A stretch of DNA of 22,692 bases from CAYYNP01 sp964472545. Lineage in GTDB: Bacteria; Planctomycetota; Planctomycetia; Pirellulales; Thermoguttaceae. The stretch lies in NCBI GenBank assembly GCA_964472545.1, contig CAYYNP010000160.1, positions 1 through 22,692 on the forward strand, in the 5' to 3' direction. The translations under genes and the position numbers were made by a program. The stretch's first letter is position 1. The number at the start of each line of letters is the position of its first letter. The notes under the pieces were generated by a model. The model was not told the DNA's origin. It searched no databases and saw only the letters and a program-made list of their open reading frames with translations. Positions 15,625 to 22,692 of this stretch are shown in pieces.

Positions 15625-17139
15625 ATGCGCTGCTTCATCCATTCCGCGTTGCTTTGTACCCCGTTGCTGTTCCTCCTGGCTTCCTTCAGTCGAAGTGCCG
15701 AGGATCTTCCCGAGTTGCCTCCCGAGGCGACGGCGAAACCCGTCTGCATGTTCTTCGGGTCGCCGTTCGGCGCAAATCACATGTGGGATACGTGGCTCTT
15801 CCACCACGAGGGCACGTACTATCTCTTCTGGCTCGACGGCCGCCCAAGCTGGAACTCGCACGCAATGGCCGTCTCGAACGACTGCGTTCACTGGCAACAC
15901 AAGGGCCTGATCTATCGGATGAAGGAAGGCGTCACGTGGCTGGGAACCGGCCATACCTGGAAATCGCCCGACTTTGCGACCAGCGGCAAGTTCATCAACA
16001 ACTATTCCGAATGGCACAAGGACAAGAACGCCCAAGACATCCATTTCGCCGAATCGACGGACCTTTTGCACTGGAAGAAGGTCGACGAGAAGTATCGTTT
16101 CGTGCAAGATACCCGATGGTACACGGAAAAGGGGCGCTGGGACTGCATCGACGCCCTGCCGCGGCCGGGCGGGGGACTCTACGGTTTCTGGACCGCCACG
16201 CCCGACCCCAAGAAGGTCCCCGGGGCGAAGTTCGGCTTCGGTGAATCGCTCGACGGGATCGCCTGGAAGGCTCTCAAGCCACCCGTCGTCAGAGGCATCC
16301 CGGAATCGACGCACGTCGAAGTGGGCGGCGTCCACAAACTGGGCGATACGTACTACGTCATGCTCAGCCACGGGTTCATCTTCCGCAGCAAGTCGATCCA
16401 CGGCCCTTACGAACCCCAGCCGAAGAACTTCAACCTCTATACGGGCCAGCTCTATTTTCCCCGTTTCTTCCACAACCACCCCGACGGACTGATGACGAAC
16501 TGCCATCTCACCGGCGGCCCGATTCGCTACGCCCCGTTGAAGCGTGTGATCGTCGACGAGGAAGGGACCATGCGCGCGGTGTGGTGGAAGGGGAACGAGG
16601 CCTTGAAGCACGTCGCACTAGAAGCGACCGTCGGCAGCGAGACCACCAAGGGCGCGATCACGTTGCTCAACGAGACGTTCCCCGCCGCCGACGGCGTCTT
16701 GTTTGAAGGGCAGATCGACCCGGCCGCCAAAGAGAACGATGCGCCCCGCGGCGTCTATTTCGACGTCGACAACGGGGATGGATTTGCGTTTGCGCTCTAC
16801 GGCGATCGAATCAAGTTCGGCAGACTTATCGGCTCGGGCGGCGCGGACGACGACCGACCCTGCGTGCTCCAACAGAGAATACCGTTTCCCAAGGGCTGGA
16901 ACGTCGATGCAAGTGCTCCGCAGCCGACCGCGTTGGATCGCGGAATCACGTTCCCTGCCGGCACGAAGATCCGCATCCTGGCCAAAGAAGACTGCCTGGA
17001 AGTCTACTGCAACGACCACATGATGCTCATCCAGCGCATTCCCGGCTTCAACGGCCGGATCGGCCTGTATCAACCGGCCGGTGAGGACTTCGTCACCATC
17101 GACAAGGCCTTCTCCGCCGGGTCTGCGCCGGCCGAGTAG
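15625..17139 (+). CDS. Secreted GH32/GH43-like five-bladed propeller glycoside hydrolase
   Basis: This 504-residue protein has a signal peptide (residues 1-24, ending near SRSAED). The N-terminal part (about 45-310) shows blade repeats of the five-bladed propeller glycosidases: HMWDTWLFHHEGTYYLFWL, AMAVSNDCVHW and FAESTDLLHW. Plausible catalytic carboxylates by position are Asp55 (MWDTW), Asp173 (RWDCIDAL) and Glu232 (HVEVGG), as in the Asp-Asp-Glu triad of GH32/43; this assignment is by analogy. The C-terminal 340-495 looks like a beta-sandwich (GVYFDVDNGDGFAFALYG, LEVYCNDHMMLIQRIPG), again as in GH32. It is probably an exo-acting enzyme on fructose-, arabinose- or similar furanose-containing glycans. 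It lies 68 bases after the sulfatase and 95 bases before the GH127 gene. The fold is fairly secure; the specificity is open. Confidence 0.7.
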   Translation: MRCFIHSALLCTPLLFLLASFSRSAEDLPELPPEATAKPVCMFFGSPFGANHMWDTWLFHHEGTYYLFWLDGRPSWNSHAMAVSNDCVHWQHKGLIYRMKEGVTWLGTGHTWKSPDFATSGKFINNYSEWHKDKNAQDIHFAESTDLLHWKKVDEKYRFVQDTRWYTEKGRWDCIDALPRPGGGLYGFWTATPDPKKVPGAKFGFGESLDGIAWKALKPPVVRGIPESTHVEVGGVHKLGDTYYVMLSHGFIFRSKSIHGPYEPQPKNFNLYTGQLYFPRFFHNHPDGLMTNCHLTGGPIRYAPLKRVIVDEEGTMRAVWWKGNEALKHVALEATVGSETTKGAITLLNETFPAADGVLFEGQIDPAAKENDAPRGVYFDVDNGDGFAFALYGDRIKFGRLIGSGGADDDRPCVLQQRIPFPKGWNVDASAPQPTALDRGITFPAGTKIRILAKEDCLEVYCNDHMMLIQRIPGFNGRIGLYQPAGEDFVTIDKAFSAGSAPAE

Positions 17140-17178
17140 CCTCCGTCGCGGCGCCGTGACGTCATGCTGAAAAATGGT

Positions 17179-17184
17179 TAGGCT
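17179..17184 (+). promoter_or_regulatory. Candidate -10 element for the GH127 gene
   Basis: TAGGCT in GGTTAGGCTATC, 50 bases upstream of the ATG at 17234. It is flanked by two copies of GTGACGT (17156-17162 and 17205-17211). The -35 match is poor. It could give the GH127 gene its own promoter in addition to read-through. Confidence 0.25.
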
Positions 17185-17220
17185 ATCGTATTGGGACAAT
17201 GACGGTGACGTTCTTCAAGT

Positions 17221-17228
17221 AAGGAGAG
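17221..17228 (+). promoter_or_regulatory. Ribosome binding site for the GH127 gene
   Basis: AAGGAGAG lies 5 bases before the ATG at 17234. It fixes this start over the in-frame start at 17174. Confidence 0.75.
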
Positions 17229-17233
17229 TGAAT

Positions 17234-19267
17234 ATGACACGCTTCAGGATTACGGCTGCTCCGCGCCTTGCCGCGGTCTTGCTTTGCTTCGCATTTCCCC
17301 AAAACGCGGCGGCGGCCGACGACACGTCGAATCGCGGCACGTCGAATCGCGGCACGTCGAATCGCGCCCCGTTGCAGTCGCAGCCCTACGCCCGCCTGCC
17401 GCTGGGCAGCGTCCAAGCGAAACACTGGCTGAAGCACCAACTCGTGTTACAGAAAGAAGGACTCACCGGCCATGCCGAGGAACTCTACGAGGACATCGGC
17501 GGGAGCGACTGGTGTTCCGATTCCGCCCGTGGCGGCCAGTTCGCTTGGGAACGAGGGCCCTACTACGCCAAAGGCCTGATGACGCTGGCCTACGTCCTCG
17601 ACGACAAAGAACTCAAAGAGAAGGCCCAGAAGTGGATCGACCCGGTGCTCGCCAGCCAGCGCGAAGACGGCGACTTCGGCCCCAAGGCCCGCAACTGGTG
17701 GGCCAACATGATCGTGCTGCACTACATGCGCGACTATTACGAAGCCACGCACGATCAGCGGATCCCGGCGTTTTTCGAGAAGTACTTCCGTTTCCAACTT
17801 GCCGCGCTGCCGTCGCATACGCTGTTTAACGATTCGAAATGGGCCAAGGCCCGCGGCGGCGACAACCTCGAAATCGTCCTCTGGCTCTACAACCGCACGG
17901 GCGAACCGTGGCTGCTGGACCTCGCCCGGCTGCTGATGGAGCAGACGAACGACTGGCACAAATACTACGCAGACGGCACGGGCGACAACGCCTATCCCGA
18001 ACATATCGTGAACGTCATGCAGGGGCTCAAGTCGCCGCCGCTGATGTATCTGGTGTCCGGAGCAGCCGATCACAAGAACGGGTTTACCGACGCCACGAAG
18101 GCCGACGGCTGGCTGATGCAGAAGTGCGGCCGGATCGACGGAATGCCCAGCGGCACCGAACCGCTGGCCGACCGCGGCTCGACCCAAGGCACCGAATTGT
18201 GCGCCATCGCCGAGCGGATTCTCGCCAGCACGGTGGCGATCAAGATCCTGGGAGACGCCTCGGTGGGCGATCAACTCGAACGGGTCGCCTACAACGCCCT
18301 GCCGGCCGCGTTGTCTCCAGACATCAAAGGGCATCGCTACTACATCCTGCCGAATCAGCCGAAGTGTACGAACGAACCCCTCGGCCGCTGGCACAACGGC
18401 AGCGGACGAAACGCCATCTGCCCCAGCCCTCATTCAGGTTACGGCTGTTGCCGGAGCAACTTCCATTACGCCTGGCCGAAGTTCGTACACAATATGTGGA
18501 TGGCCACGGCTGATCGCGGGCTGGCGGTGGCCGTCTACGGCCCGAACTCCGTTACGGCGAAAGTCGGCGAGGCCGGTTCGACGGTCACCATCGATCCGGA
18601 AACGGACTACCCGTTCCGGTCTGAATCGACGCTCACGATCACAACATCGGCTTCGGTCACCTTTCCCTTGGAACTGCGAATTCCCGCATGGTGCGTCATT
18701 CCGTCGGTGCAGGTGAACGGGAAGCCGCAGCATAACGTCACGCCGGGGACGTTCCATCGCATCGAGCGGCTATGGAAGAACGGCGACGTCGTGCAGCTCA
18801 CCTTCCCCATGGCTCCGAAACTCTCCCGCTGGGTCAACGATTCCGTGGCGATCACGCGCGGACCGCTGATCTTCTCGCTCTTGATGGAAGAAGAACGGAA
18901 GAACACGGCATCCTTCCTCGACGGCCGATTCCACACCTGCGAAATCCGGCCCACCGGTGCCTGGAACTACGCTTTGTTGCTCGAGGATTCGGGCAAGGGG
19001 CCTGACAGAGCCCAGATCGAGACCGGCGTTGCCAAGTCGATGCCCGAGCAGCCCTTCAAGGCGGCCGACGCGCCCGTACGCTTGAAGCTCAAGGCGGTCA
19101 AGACCGACGACGGCGGCTGGGGAACGTATCGCGAGGACTTCCCCGCCCGCGCCGTGGAGCCACCGGCCAGCCCGGTCGAGAGATCGAGCGACACCGAAGA
19201 GATTACGCTCGTTCCCTATGGCGCGGCGAAGATCCGCATCACCTACTTTCCGTGGGCGAAGCCCTGA
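17234..19267 (+). CDS. Secreted GH127-family (beta-L-arabinofuranosidase-like) glycoside hydrolase
   Basis: This 677-residue protein has a signal peptide (residues 1-28, NAAAADD) and then three TSNRG-type repeats. The (alpha/alpha)6 barrel region includes GGSDWCSDSARGGQFAWERGPYY-like segments typical of the former DUF1680 family. The four metal-site residues known from the Bifidobacterium enzyme HypBA1 (Glu338, Cys340, Cys417, Cys418) align with Glu321 and Cys323 (TELCA) and Cys405-Cys406 (GYGCCRSN). The pair spacings are the same and the intervening distance is similar, so the zinc-thiolate active site, with one Cys as nucleophile, appears intact. C-terminal beta-sandwich domains follow. It would release beta-L-arabinofuranose or a related sugar outside the cytoplasm. 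Context with the sulfatase and GH32/43-like gene suggests shared glycan breakdown. Convergent with the next gene, 35 bases apart, with no visible terminator. Confidence 0.88.
   Translation: MTRFRITAAPRLAAVLLCFAFPQNAAAADDTSNRGTSNRGTSNRAPLQSQPYARLPLGSVQAKHWLKHQLVLQKEGLTGHAEELYEDIGGSDWCSDSARGGQFAWERGPYYAKGLMTLAYVLDDKELKEKAQKWIDPVLASQREDGDFGPKARNWWANMIVLHYMRDYYEATHDQRIPAFFEKYFRFQLAALPSHTLFNDSKWAKARGGDNLEIVLWLYNRTGEPWLLDLARLLMEQTNDWHKYYADGTGDNAYPEHIVNVMQGLKSPPLMYLVSGAADHKNGFTDATKADGWLMQKCGRIDGMPSGTEPLADRGSTQGTELCAIAERILASTVAIKILGDASVGDQLERVAYNALPAALSPDIKGHRYYILPNQPKCTNEPLGRWHNGSGRNAICPSPHSGYGCCRSNFHYAWPKFVHNMWMATADRGLAVAVYGPNSVTAKVGEAGSTVTIDPETDYPFRSESTLTITTSASVTFPLELRIPAWCVIPSVQVNGKPQHNVTPGTFHRIERLWKNGDVVQLTFPMAPKLSRWVNDSVAITRGPLIFSLLMEEERKNTASFLDGRFHTCEIRPTGAWNYALLLEDSGKGPDRAQIETGVAKSMPEQPFKAADAPVRLKLKAVKTDDGGWGTYREDFPARAVEPPASPVERSSDTEEITLVPYGAAKIRITYFPWAKP
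17324..17368 (+). repeat. Three 15-bp in-frame tandem repeats
   Basis: ACGTCGAATCGCGGC occurs three times (17324-17338, 17339-17353, 17354-17368; the last ends GCC). They encode TSNRG, TSNRG and TSNRA right after the predicted signal peptide of the GH127 protein. As in the Asp-box gene, the unit keeps the reading frame. Confidence 0.9.
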
Positions 19268-19302
19268 GTCTCCGTTAGGCTGCAACCGCCGCAAGCAACG
19301 AG

Positions 19303-22300
19303 TTATTCTCCGCCACCAGGCCGGACAACATCCGCCCGCACACAAGCCACCGAGACGGGCGCGTAGTTGCAGGTACATCCGGCCGTGAGGTTGGGCACAC
19401 TGAGCACGCCGTTGGCCGGGTACAGGTTGTTGTTCACGGCGCAACTCGGCCGCACGCCCAGCAGCGGCGTAATCTCGCGGGTGTCCAGGTCAATCCAGGC
19501 CGAGTTGCCGCAGAAGCGCGTGGTCAGCAGATGGGTACTCGCCCGCGTGCCCGTGCATCCGCGGCGGTTCCAGTGCAGCCGTGTGCCGATCGGATCGCCC
19601 GAGGGGAGATCGTAGACGAACAAGTTGTCTTCGTTTCCGGTGAGCAGCCTATTGCCGGCGATGAACCCCGGCAGTCCGGTCTTGGGCAGTCCCCCGCCTT
19701 GGACGACCAGCCGCGGCGGCGGCGAACCGGAATTTCGCGGCACCGGCTCGCCGTCTTTGCCGCGATAGAACCCCGCCGGTGTGACCACCAGATCGAGCGC
19801 GGGGCTGTACCGCAATCGGGCACCGCCTGCCCTTTGCCAGATCCGCTCGCCCGTGGCGAGGTCCAGCGCGAAGATGCTGCCGTCGCGGGTCTCGTCTTCG
19901 CCGCGCTGCGGATCGGCGATTTCGGCACAGCACACCTTGTTCCCGCCCACCGCAAGGCTCAACGCGGTGCGCGTCGTCTCGACACGCCACAACGATTCAC
20001 CCGTGCGGCGATCGACACACAACACGTTGGCCCCGCTACTGCCGACCAGGCGGTTACCGACGACGCGCACGTTCGCCCAGGGCGTTTTGAGGTCGTCGGG
20101 AACGTCGATGCTTCCGGACTGCTCACCCGAGGCCGGATCGTACACCAGGCAGCTCGTTCCGGCGCTGAGGTAGATCGCGTCGTCGAGCACCACCAGTTGC
20201 GTCGTCGACGCCAGGCTCGCGGGTGGCCCCCATTGGCGGTGTCTGGCATAGCGGACGGCGTCGCGGGCAGCGGCGTCGGTAAGTGGCTTGGCGCCGAAGG
20301 GTACTTCGACCTGCCACATTTCGCGGCCCGTGTAGACGTCCGAGGCCCTCAGCACGCCTTCCTCGAAGAGCACGACGCGTCCCCCGGCCACCCGAACCTG
20401 ATCCTGCCCTGGAAACTTGTGCCATCGCAAGGCCGCATCGAACCACAGCACGGCCATCGGCGCGCGAATGAAGTCGTCCTGCGATGCGCCCATGCCGGCC
20501 GCATTGGCGTCTGCATGCGACCAATCGTCCGCTCCCGGCAGCGGACCCGAACGGGTCAAGAGCACGAAGTCGCCGGCCTCGCGAACGGTCGCACCTTCAA
20601 CCGCATCGTCTTGGACGAGTTGCTCGATCCGGCTGCGATCCGCCAGCGCGCCCCAGGCACAGGCAACCCCGCCGTAGGGACGTAGCGTGTGAAACACGGC
20701 CCGGGCCAGCGCTCGCTGCTCCGCCGCGTCGAAGGCATCCGGCGTTTCCGACACGACCAGACTCGCCATATACGGTGAGAACGGATAGCTCACGGGGTTG
20801 CCGGCCAACAGGCTCACCCGCGTTCCGTAGAGCCCCGCCGCGTGGAGCCGCTCGCGGACCGCGTCGATCTTGGCGGGATCGTCATCCACCGCGATCACGT
20901 GCAGTGCCGACTGCCGGGCGAACTCTTCGGCCAGACGCCCGCCGTCGACGCCCAGCACCAAGGCATAGCCGTCACGAACTTCCGTGGCGTCGAGGACGGC
21001 TTTCGCTTGCTCGGTCCATTTGTCCGCGGCAGGCGAAGGGGTGGTGGAAACGGTGTGCGTTGTCGCGTCGCCGGCCCCGGCTGCGGCAAAGGCCAGAATG
21101 CTGCCCTCGGCCGTCACGACGAACAGCTTTTCGTCGGCCGCCAGCATCCGTTGCGGCGTTCCTTCAAACTCCGCGTGCCACACGACCTTCGGCGCCTGGT
21201 CGGTTGTGCCGATCGAGCCGGCCGTGTCGATCGCTTCCACGACGCCCGGCCCGCCGACGTAGAGCCGGTTGCCTGCCTTGATGTGTACGTCGAGTTTCGA
21301 GGGCAGTTCCCACAATTGGCGAATGGCGCCGCCGAGCGTGTCGGGATGAGGGTCCTTGCTGCGGTGCGCCGGGAGGTCGGCCTTGGCGATCTCTCGGAGT
21401 TCGATTTCCGTCAGGTCGCGGGCCACGATGCGGCCGTCGCTGTCGTAGATCGCCTCGGGCGTCATCACCGGCCGGCGATAGGAGTCGAGTTCCCGTTGGT
21501 TGGCCCGCTCCACGTCCAGCCGCGTGAAGCCGCCGGGATAGAGCATGGGCTTGTAGTCGGAAGCGCCCGGTTTGGTCTTCTCGAATCGCTCGTCGCTGCG
21601 ACGGGTAACGTCGTACAGATCGCCGCTGTGGCTGAGATACTTGCCAACGCCGGCCACGAACCAGCCGCCCTTGGGCAACCCGTTGCGTCCGCCCCAACCC
21701 ATCGTGTACGTATCCAGCTTGCCCGTCTTCAGATCGAGAAAGGCCGGCAGTTGCGCACCGCAGGGAACGACCAGCTTGTCGCCGACGATCGCCAGATAAC
21801 CCTGGGGCGTCAAGCCGGAGTAATGCCCCACGCCGTGGTCGAAGTTGCTCTTCGGGATGTGATGCCCCTCGGCGTTCGACCAGACGGCTTCGCCCGACTC
21901 GGCGTCGACGGCGTGGACGAACACCCCTTCGTTGGGCCACAGTCCTGCGGCGAAGTAGATCACGCCGTCGCCCAGCACGGGACCGCCTCGGGCGGGCCAC
22001 AACGAAACCAGGCGTCCATGGCCGATCACCTTGCGATCGGGCTTCCCGTCGGGCAAGCCACGGAACTTCCAACGCAACGAGCCGGCGGCGGCGTCCACGC
22101 AATACAGATAGCCGTCGTCCGAGACGAAGTAGACCTTATCCCGACAAGCGACGGGAGCAAATCGGACCGGCCCCTCGGCAAAGAACCGCCAACGCTCGTT
22201 GCCCGTCTGCGTGTCGAGCGCCGTGACGGTGTCGGTGACCATCGAGGGCACGAACATCGTACCGCCCAGCACGACCGGTTCGTAAGAAGCGTCGTAGGCC

Positions 22301-22500
22301 AGCCGGACTTCGTAGGGAAACGCGGGCCGGGGAGCCGCAAGTCTACGCGTCCAGCGCAGTTCGAGATCGGCGGGCAACTCGTGAGGCGACGCCGCCGTGC
22401 GTCCTACGTCGTAGCGAAACTGCGGCCAGTCGCCGGCCCACAACGGGACCGCCGTCAAACAAGTCAGAATCAGAAGAGCAAGGGGAAATAGCCGTTTCAT
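19303..22500 (-). CDS. Secreted PQQ-like propeller protein with a methyltransferase-like Rossmann segment
   Basis: This 1065-residue protein begins with a signal peptide (LFPLALLILTCLTAVPLWAG) and then DWPQFRYDVGRTAAS. Residues 24-475 form a first PQQ-type propeller (TGNERWRFFAEG, AGSLRWKFRG, SGEAVWSN). Residues about 495-650 look like a class I methyltransferase: ALVLGVDGGRLAEEFA (motif I, 513-527), VIAVDDDPAKIDAVRERL (acidic strand-2 end, 535-552) and FHTLRPYGGVACAW (603-616). A second propeller starts at WSHADANAAGMGASQDD (660-676) and has TGREMWQVEVP, TGESLWRVE and TGERIWQRAGG. A Cys-rich C-terminus (GCTCNY, 1040s) follows. SAM is not normally available outside the cytoplasm, so methyl transfer is doubtful and the Rossmann part may bind another ligand. 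The start is supported by AAGGAAA 3 bases upstream. Related long proteins occur in planctomycetes, as I recall. Confidence 0.85.
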   Translation of the reverse strand: MKRLFPLALLILTCLTAVPLWAGDWPQFRYDVGRTAASPHELPADLELRWTRRLAAPRPAFPYEVRLAYDASYEPVVLGGTMFVPSMVTDTVTALDTQTGNERWRFFAEGPVRFAPVACRDKVYFVSDDGYLYCVDAAAGSLRWKFRGLPDGKPDRKVIGHGRLVSLWPARGGPVLGDGVIYFAAGLWPNEGVFVHAVDAESGEAVWSNAEGHHIPKSNFDHGVGHYSGLTPQGYLAIVGDKLVVPCGAQLPAFLDLKTGKLDTYTMGWGGRNGLPKGGWFVAGVGKYLSHSGDLYDVTRRSDERFEKTKPGASDYKPMLYPGGFTRLDVERANQRELDSYRRPVMTPEAIYDSDGRIVARDLTEIELREIAKADLPAHRSKDPHPDTLGGAIRQLWELPSKLDVHIKAGNRLYVGGPGVVEAIDTAGSIGTTDQAPKVVWHAEFEGTPQRMLAADEKLFVVTAEGSILAFAAAGAGDATTHTVSTTPSPAADKWTEQAKAVLDATEVRDGYALVLGVDGGRLAEEFARQSALHVIAVDDDPAKIDAVRERLHAAGLYGTRVSLLAGNPVSYPFSPYMASLVVSETPDAFDAAEQRALARAVFHTLRPYGGVACAWGALADRSRIEQLVQDDAVEGATVREAGDFVLLTRSGPLPGADDWSHADANAAGMGASQDDFIRAPMAVLWFDAALRWHKFPGQDQVRVAGGRVVLFEEGVLRASDVYTGREMWQVEVPFGAKPLTDAAARDAVRYARHRQWGPPASLASTTQLVVLDDAIYLSAGTSCLVYDPASGEQSGSIDVPDDLKTPWANVRVVGNRLVGSSGANVLCVDRRTGESLWRVETTRTALSLAVGGNKVCCAEIADPQRGEDETRDGSIFALDLATGERIWQRAGGARLRYSPALDLVVTPAGFYRGKDGEPVPRNSGSPPPRLVVQGGGLPKTGLPGFIAGNRLLTGNEDNLFVYDLPSGDPIGTRLHWNRRGCTGTRASTHLLTTRFCGNSAWIDLDTREITPLLGVRPSCAVNNNLYPANGVLSVPNLTAGCTCNYAPVSVACVRADVVRPGGGE

Positions 22501-22503
22501 CCG

Positions 22504-22510
22504 TTTCCTT
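22504..22510 (-). promoter_or_regulatory. Ribosome binding site for the propeller-methyltransferase gene
   Basis: AAGGAAA on the minus strand lies just before the ATG at 22500. It supports that start. Confidence 0.55.
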
Positions 22511-22566
22511 TCTGTGCGTCTTTGATCGGGTCCGGCCTGCTGTCGGGTGGCTCGTCGAGCGCGTCA

Positions 22567-22572
22567 ATCCTA
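22567..22572 (-). promoter_or_regulatory. Candidate -10 element for the propeller-methyltransferase gene
   Basis: GGCTAGGATTG on the minus strand, 66 bases upstream of the start, resembles the other TAGxxT elements in the window. No convincing -35 is present. Confidence 0.2.
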
Positions 22573-22620
22573 GCCGATGGAGAAAAAACCGGCCGGTCCA
22601 TCCCATGATTCTACTCCACC

Positions 22621-22692
22621 GCACGCCTGCGTGCCACTTGCCCAGGAGAACTGCAAAGTGTGCGGGAGCCCGAAAAAGGGGACTGGCTCCGT
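22621..22692. repeat. Small palindrome and G-run at right edge
   Basis: A short perfect palindrome GCACGC-CT-GCGTGC lies at 22621-22634. The edge ends with AAAAAGGGGACTGGCTCCG (22673-22691), whose complement resembles the left edge of the window. No gene is visible in the 192 bases after 22500. Confidence 0.3.

Noticed and set aside
20842..22491. A 549-codon open frame opposite the propeller-methyltransferase gene, and a similar 571-codon frame at 1427-3142 (-)
   Set aside because: Both mirror genes with clear repeats and signal peptides and have shadow-type composition.
201..22500. True PQQ-dependent dehydrogenases
   Set aside because: The three proteins have propeller repeats only; no catalytic Asp/Ca site or quinoprotein signature could be assigned.

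Overview
This is a GC-rich chromosomal window with high coding density and no gap over about 205 bases. It most resembles a Planctomycetota genome of the Pirellulales type. The evidence is the gene content: secreted PQQ-type beta-propeller proteins opening with WPQFxGP or WPRFRGP, an Asp-box (BNR) propeller, an S1 sulfatase, GH32/43-like and GH127-type glycosidases, and two large diheme proteins related to the hydrazine synthase alpha subunit (HzsA). Base composition and the lack of HzsB/HzsC argue against an anammox bacterium. The taxonomic call is inference.

Layout. Bases 201-3808 (+): a secreted PQQ-like propeller protein and a secreted Asp-box propeller protein. A roughly 77-base inverted repeat follows, which also separates these genes from a convergent small monooxygenase-fold protein. 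Bases 3938-13974 hold seven genes, all on the minus strand. In transcription order they are: PQQ-like propeller (13974-12688), HzsA-like protein 2 (12502-9611), PIN-domain toxin (9592-9098), small putative antitoxin (9117-8917), PD-(D/E)XK-type nuclease (8852-7989), HzsA-like protein 1 (7933-4466) and the ABM-like protein (4300-3938). The two HzsA-like paralogues therefore bracket a toxin-antitoxin plus nuclease cassette. Bases 14180-19267 (+): sulfatase, GH32/43-like glycosidase and GH127-like beta-L-arabinofuranosidase, a small set suited to sulfated, arabinose-containing glycans. Bases 19303-22500 (-): a 1065-residue secreted protein in which a methyltransferase-like Rossmann segment sits between two PQQ-type propellers.

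How the genes may work together. Most products carry signal peptides and would act outside the cytoplasm. The sulfatase and the two glycosidases are a plausible catabolic set. The HzsA-like proteins are probably exported c-type cytochromes with an N-terminal beta-sandwich module, a central propeller and two CxxCH sites; their substrate is unknown. The PIN pair and the nuclease are cytoplasmic and look like a defence or stability insertion. There are no tRNA, rRNA, CRISPR or transposase genes. The best candidates for something undescribed are the HzsA-like pair around the toxin/nuclease cassette and the secreted propeller-methyltransferase fusion.
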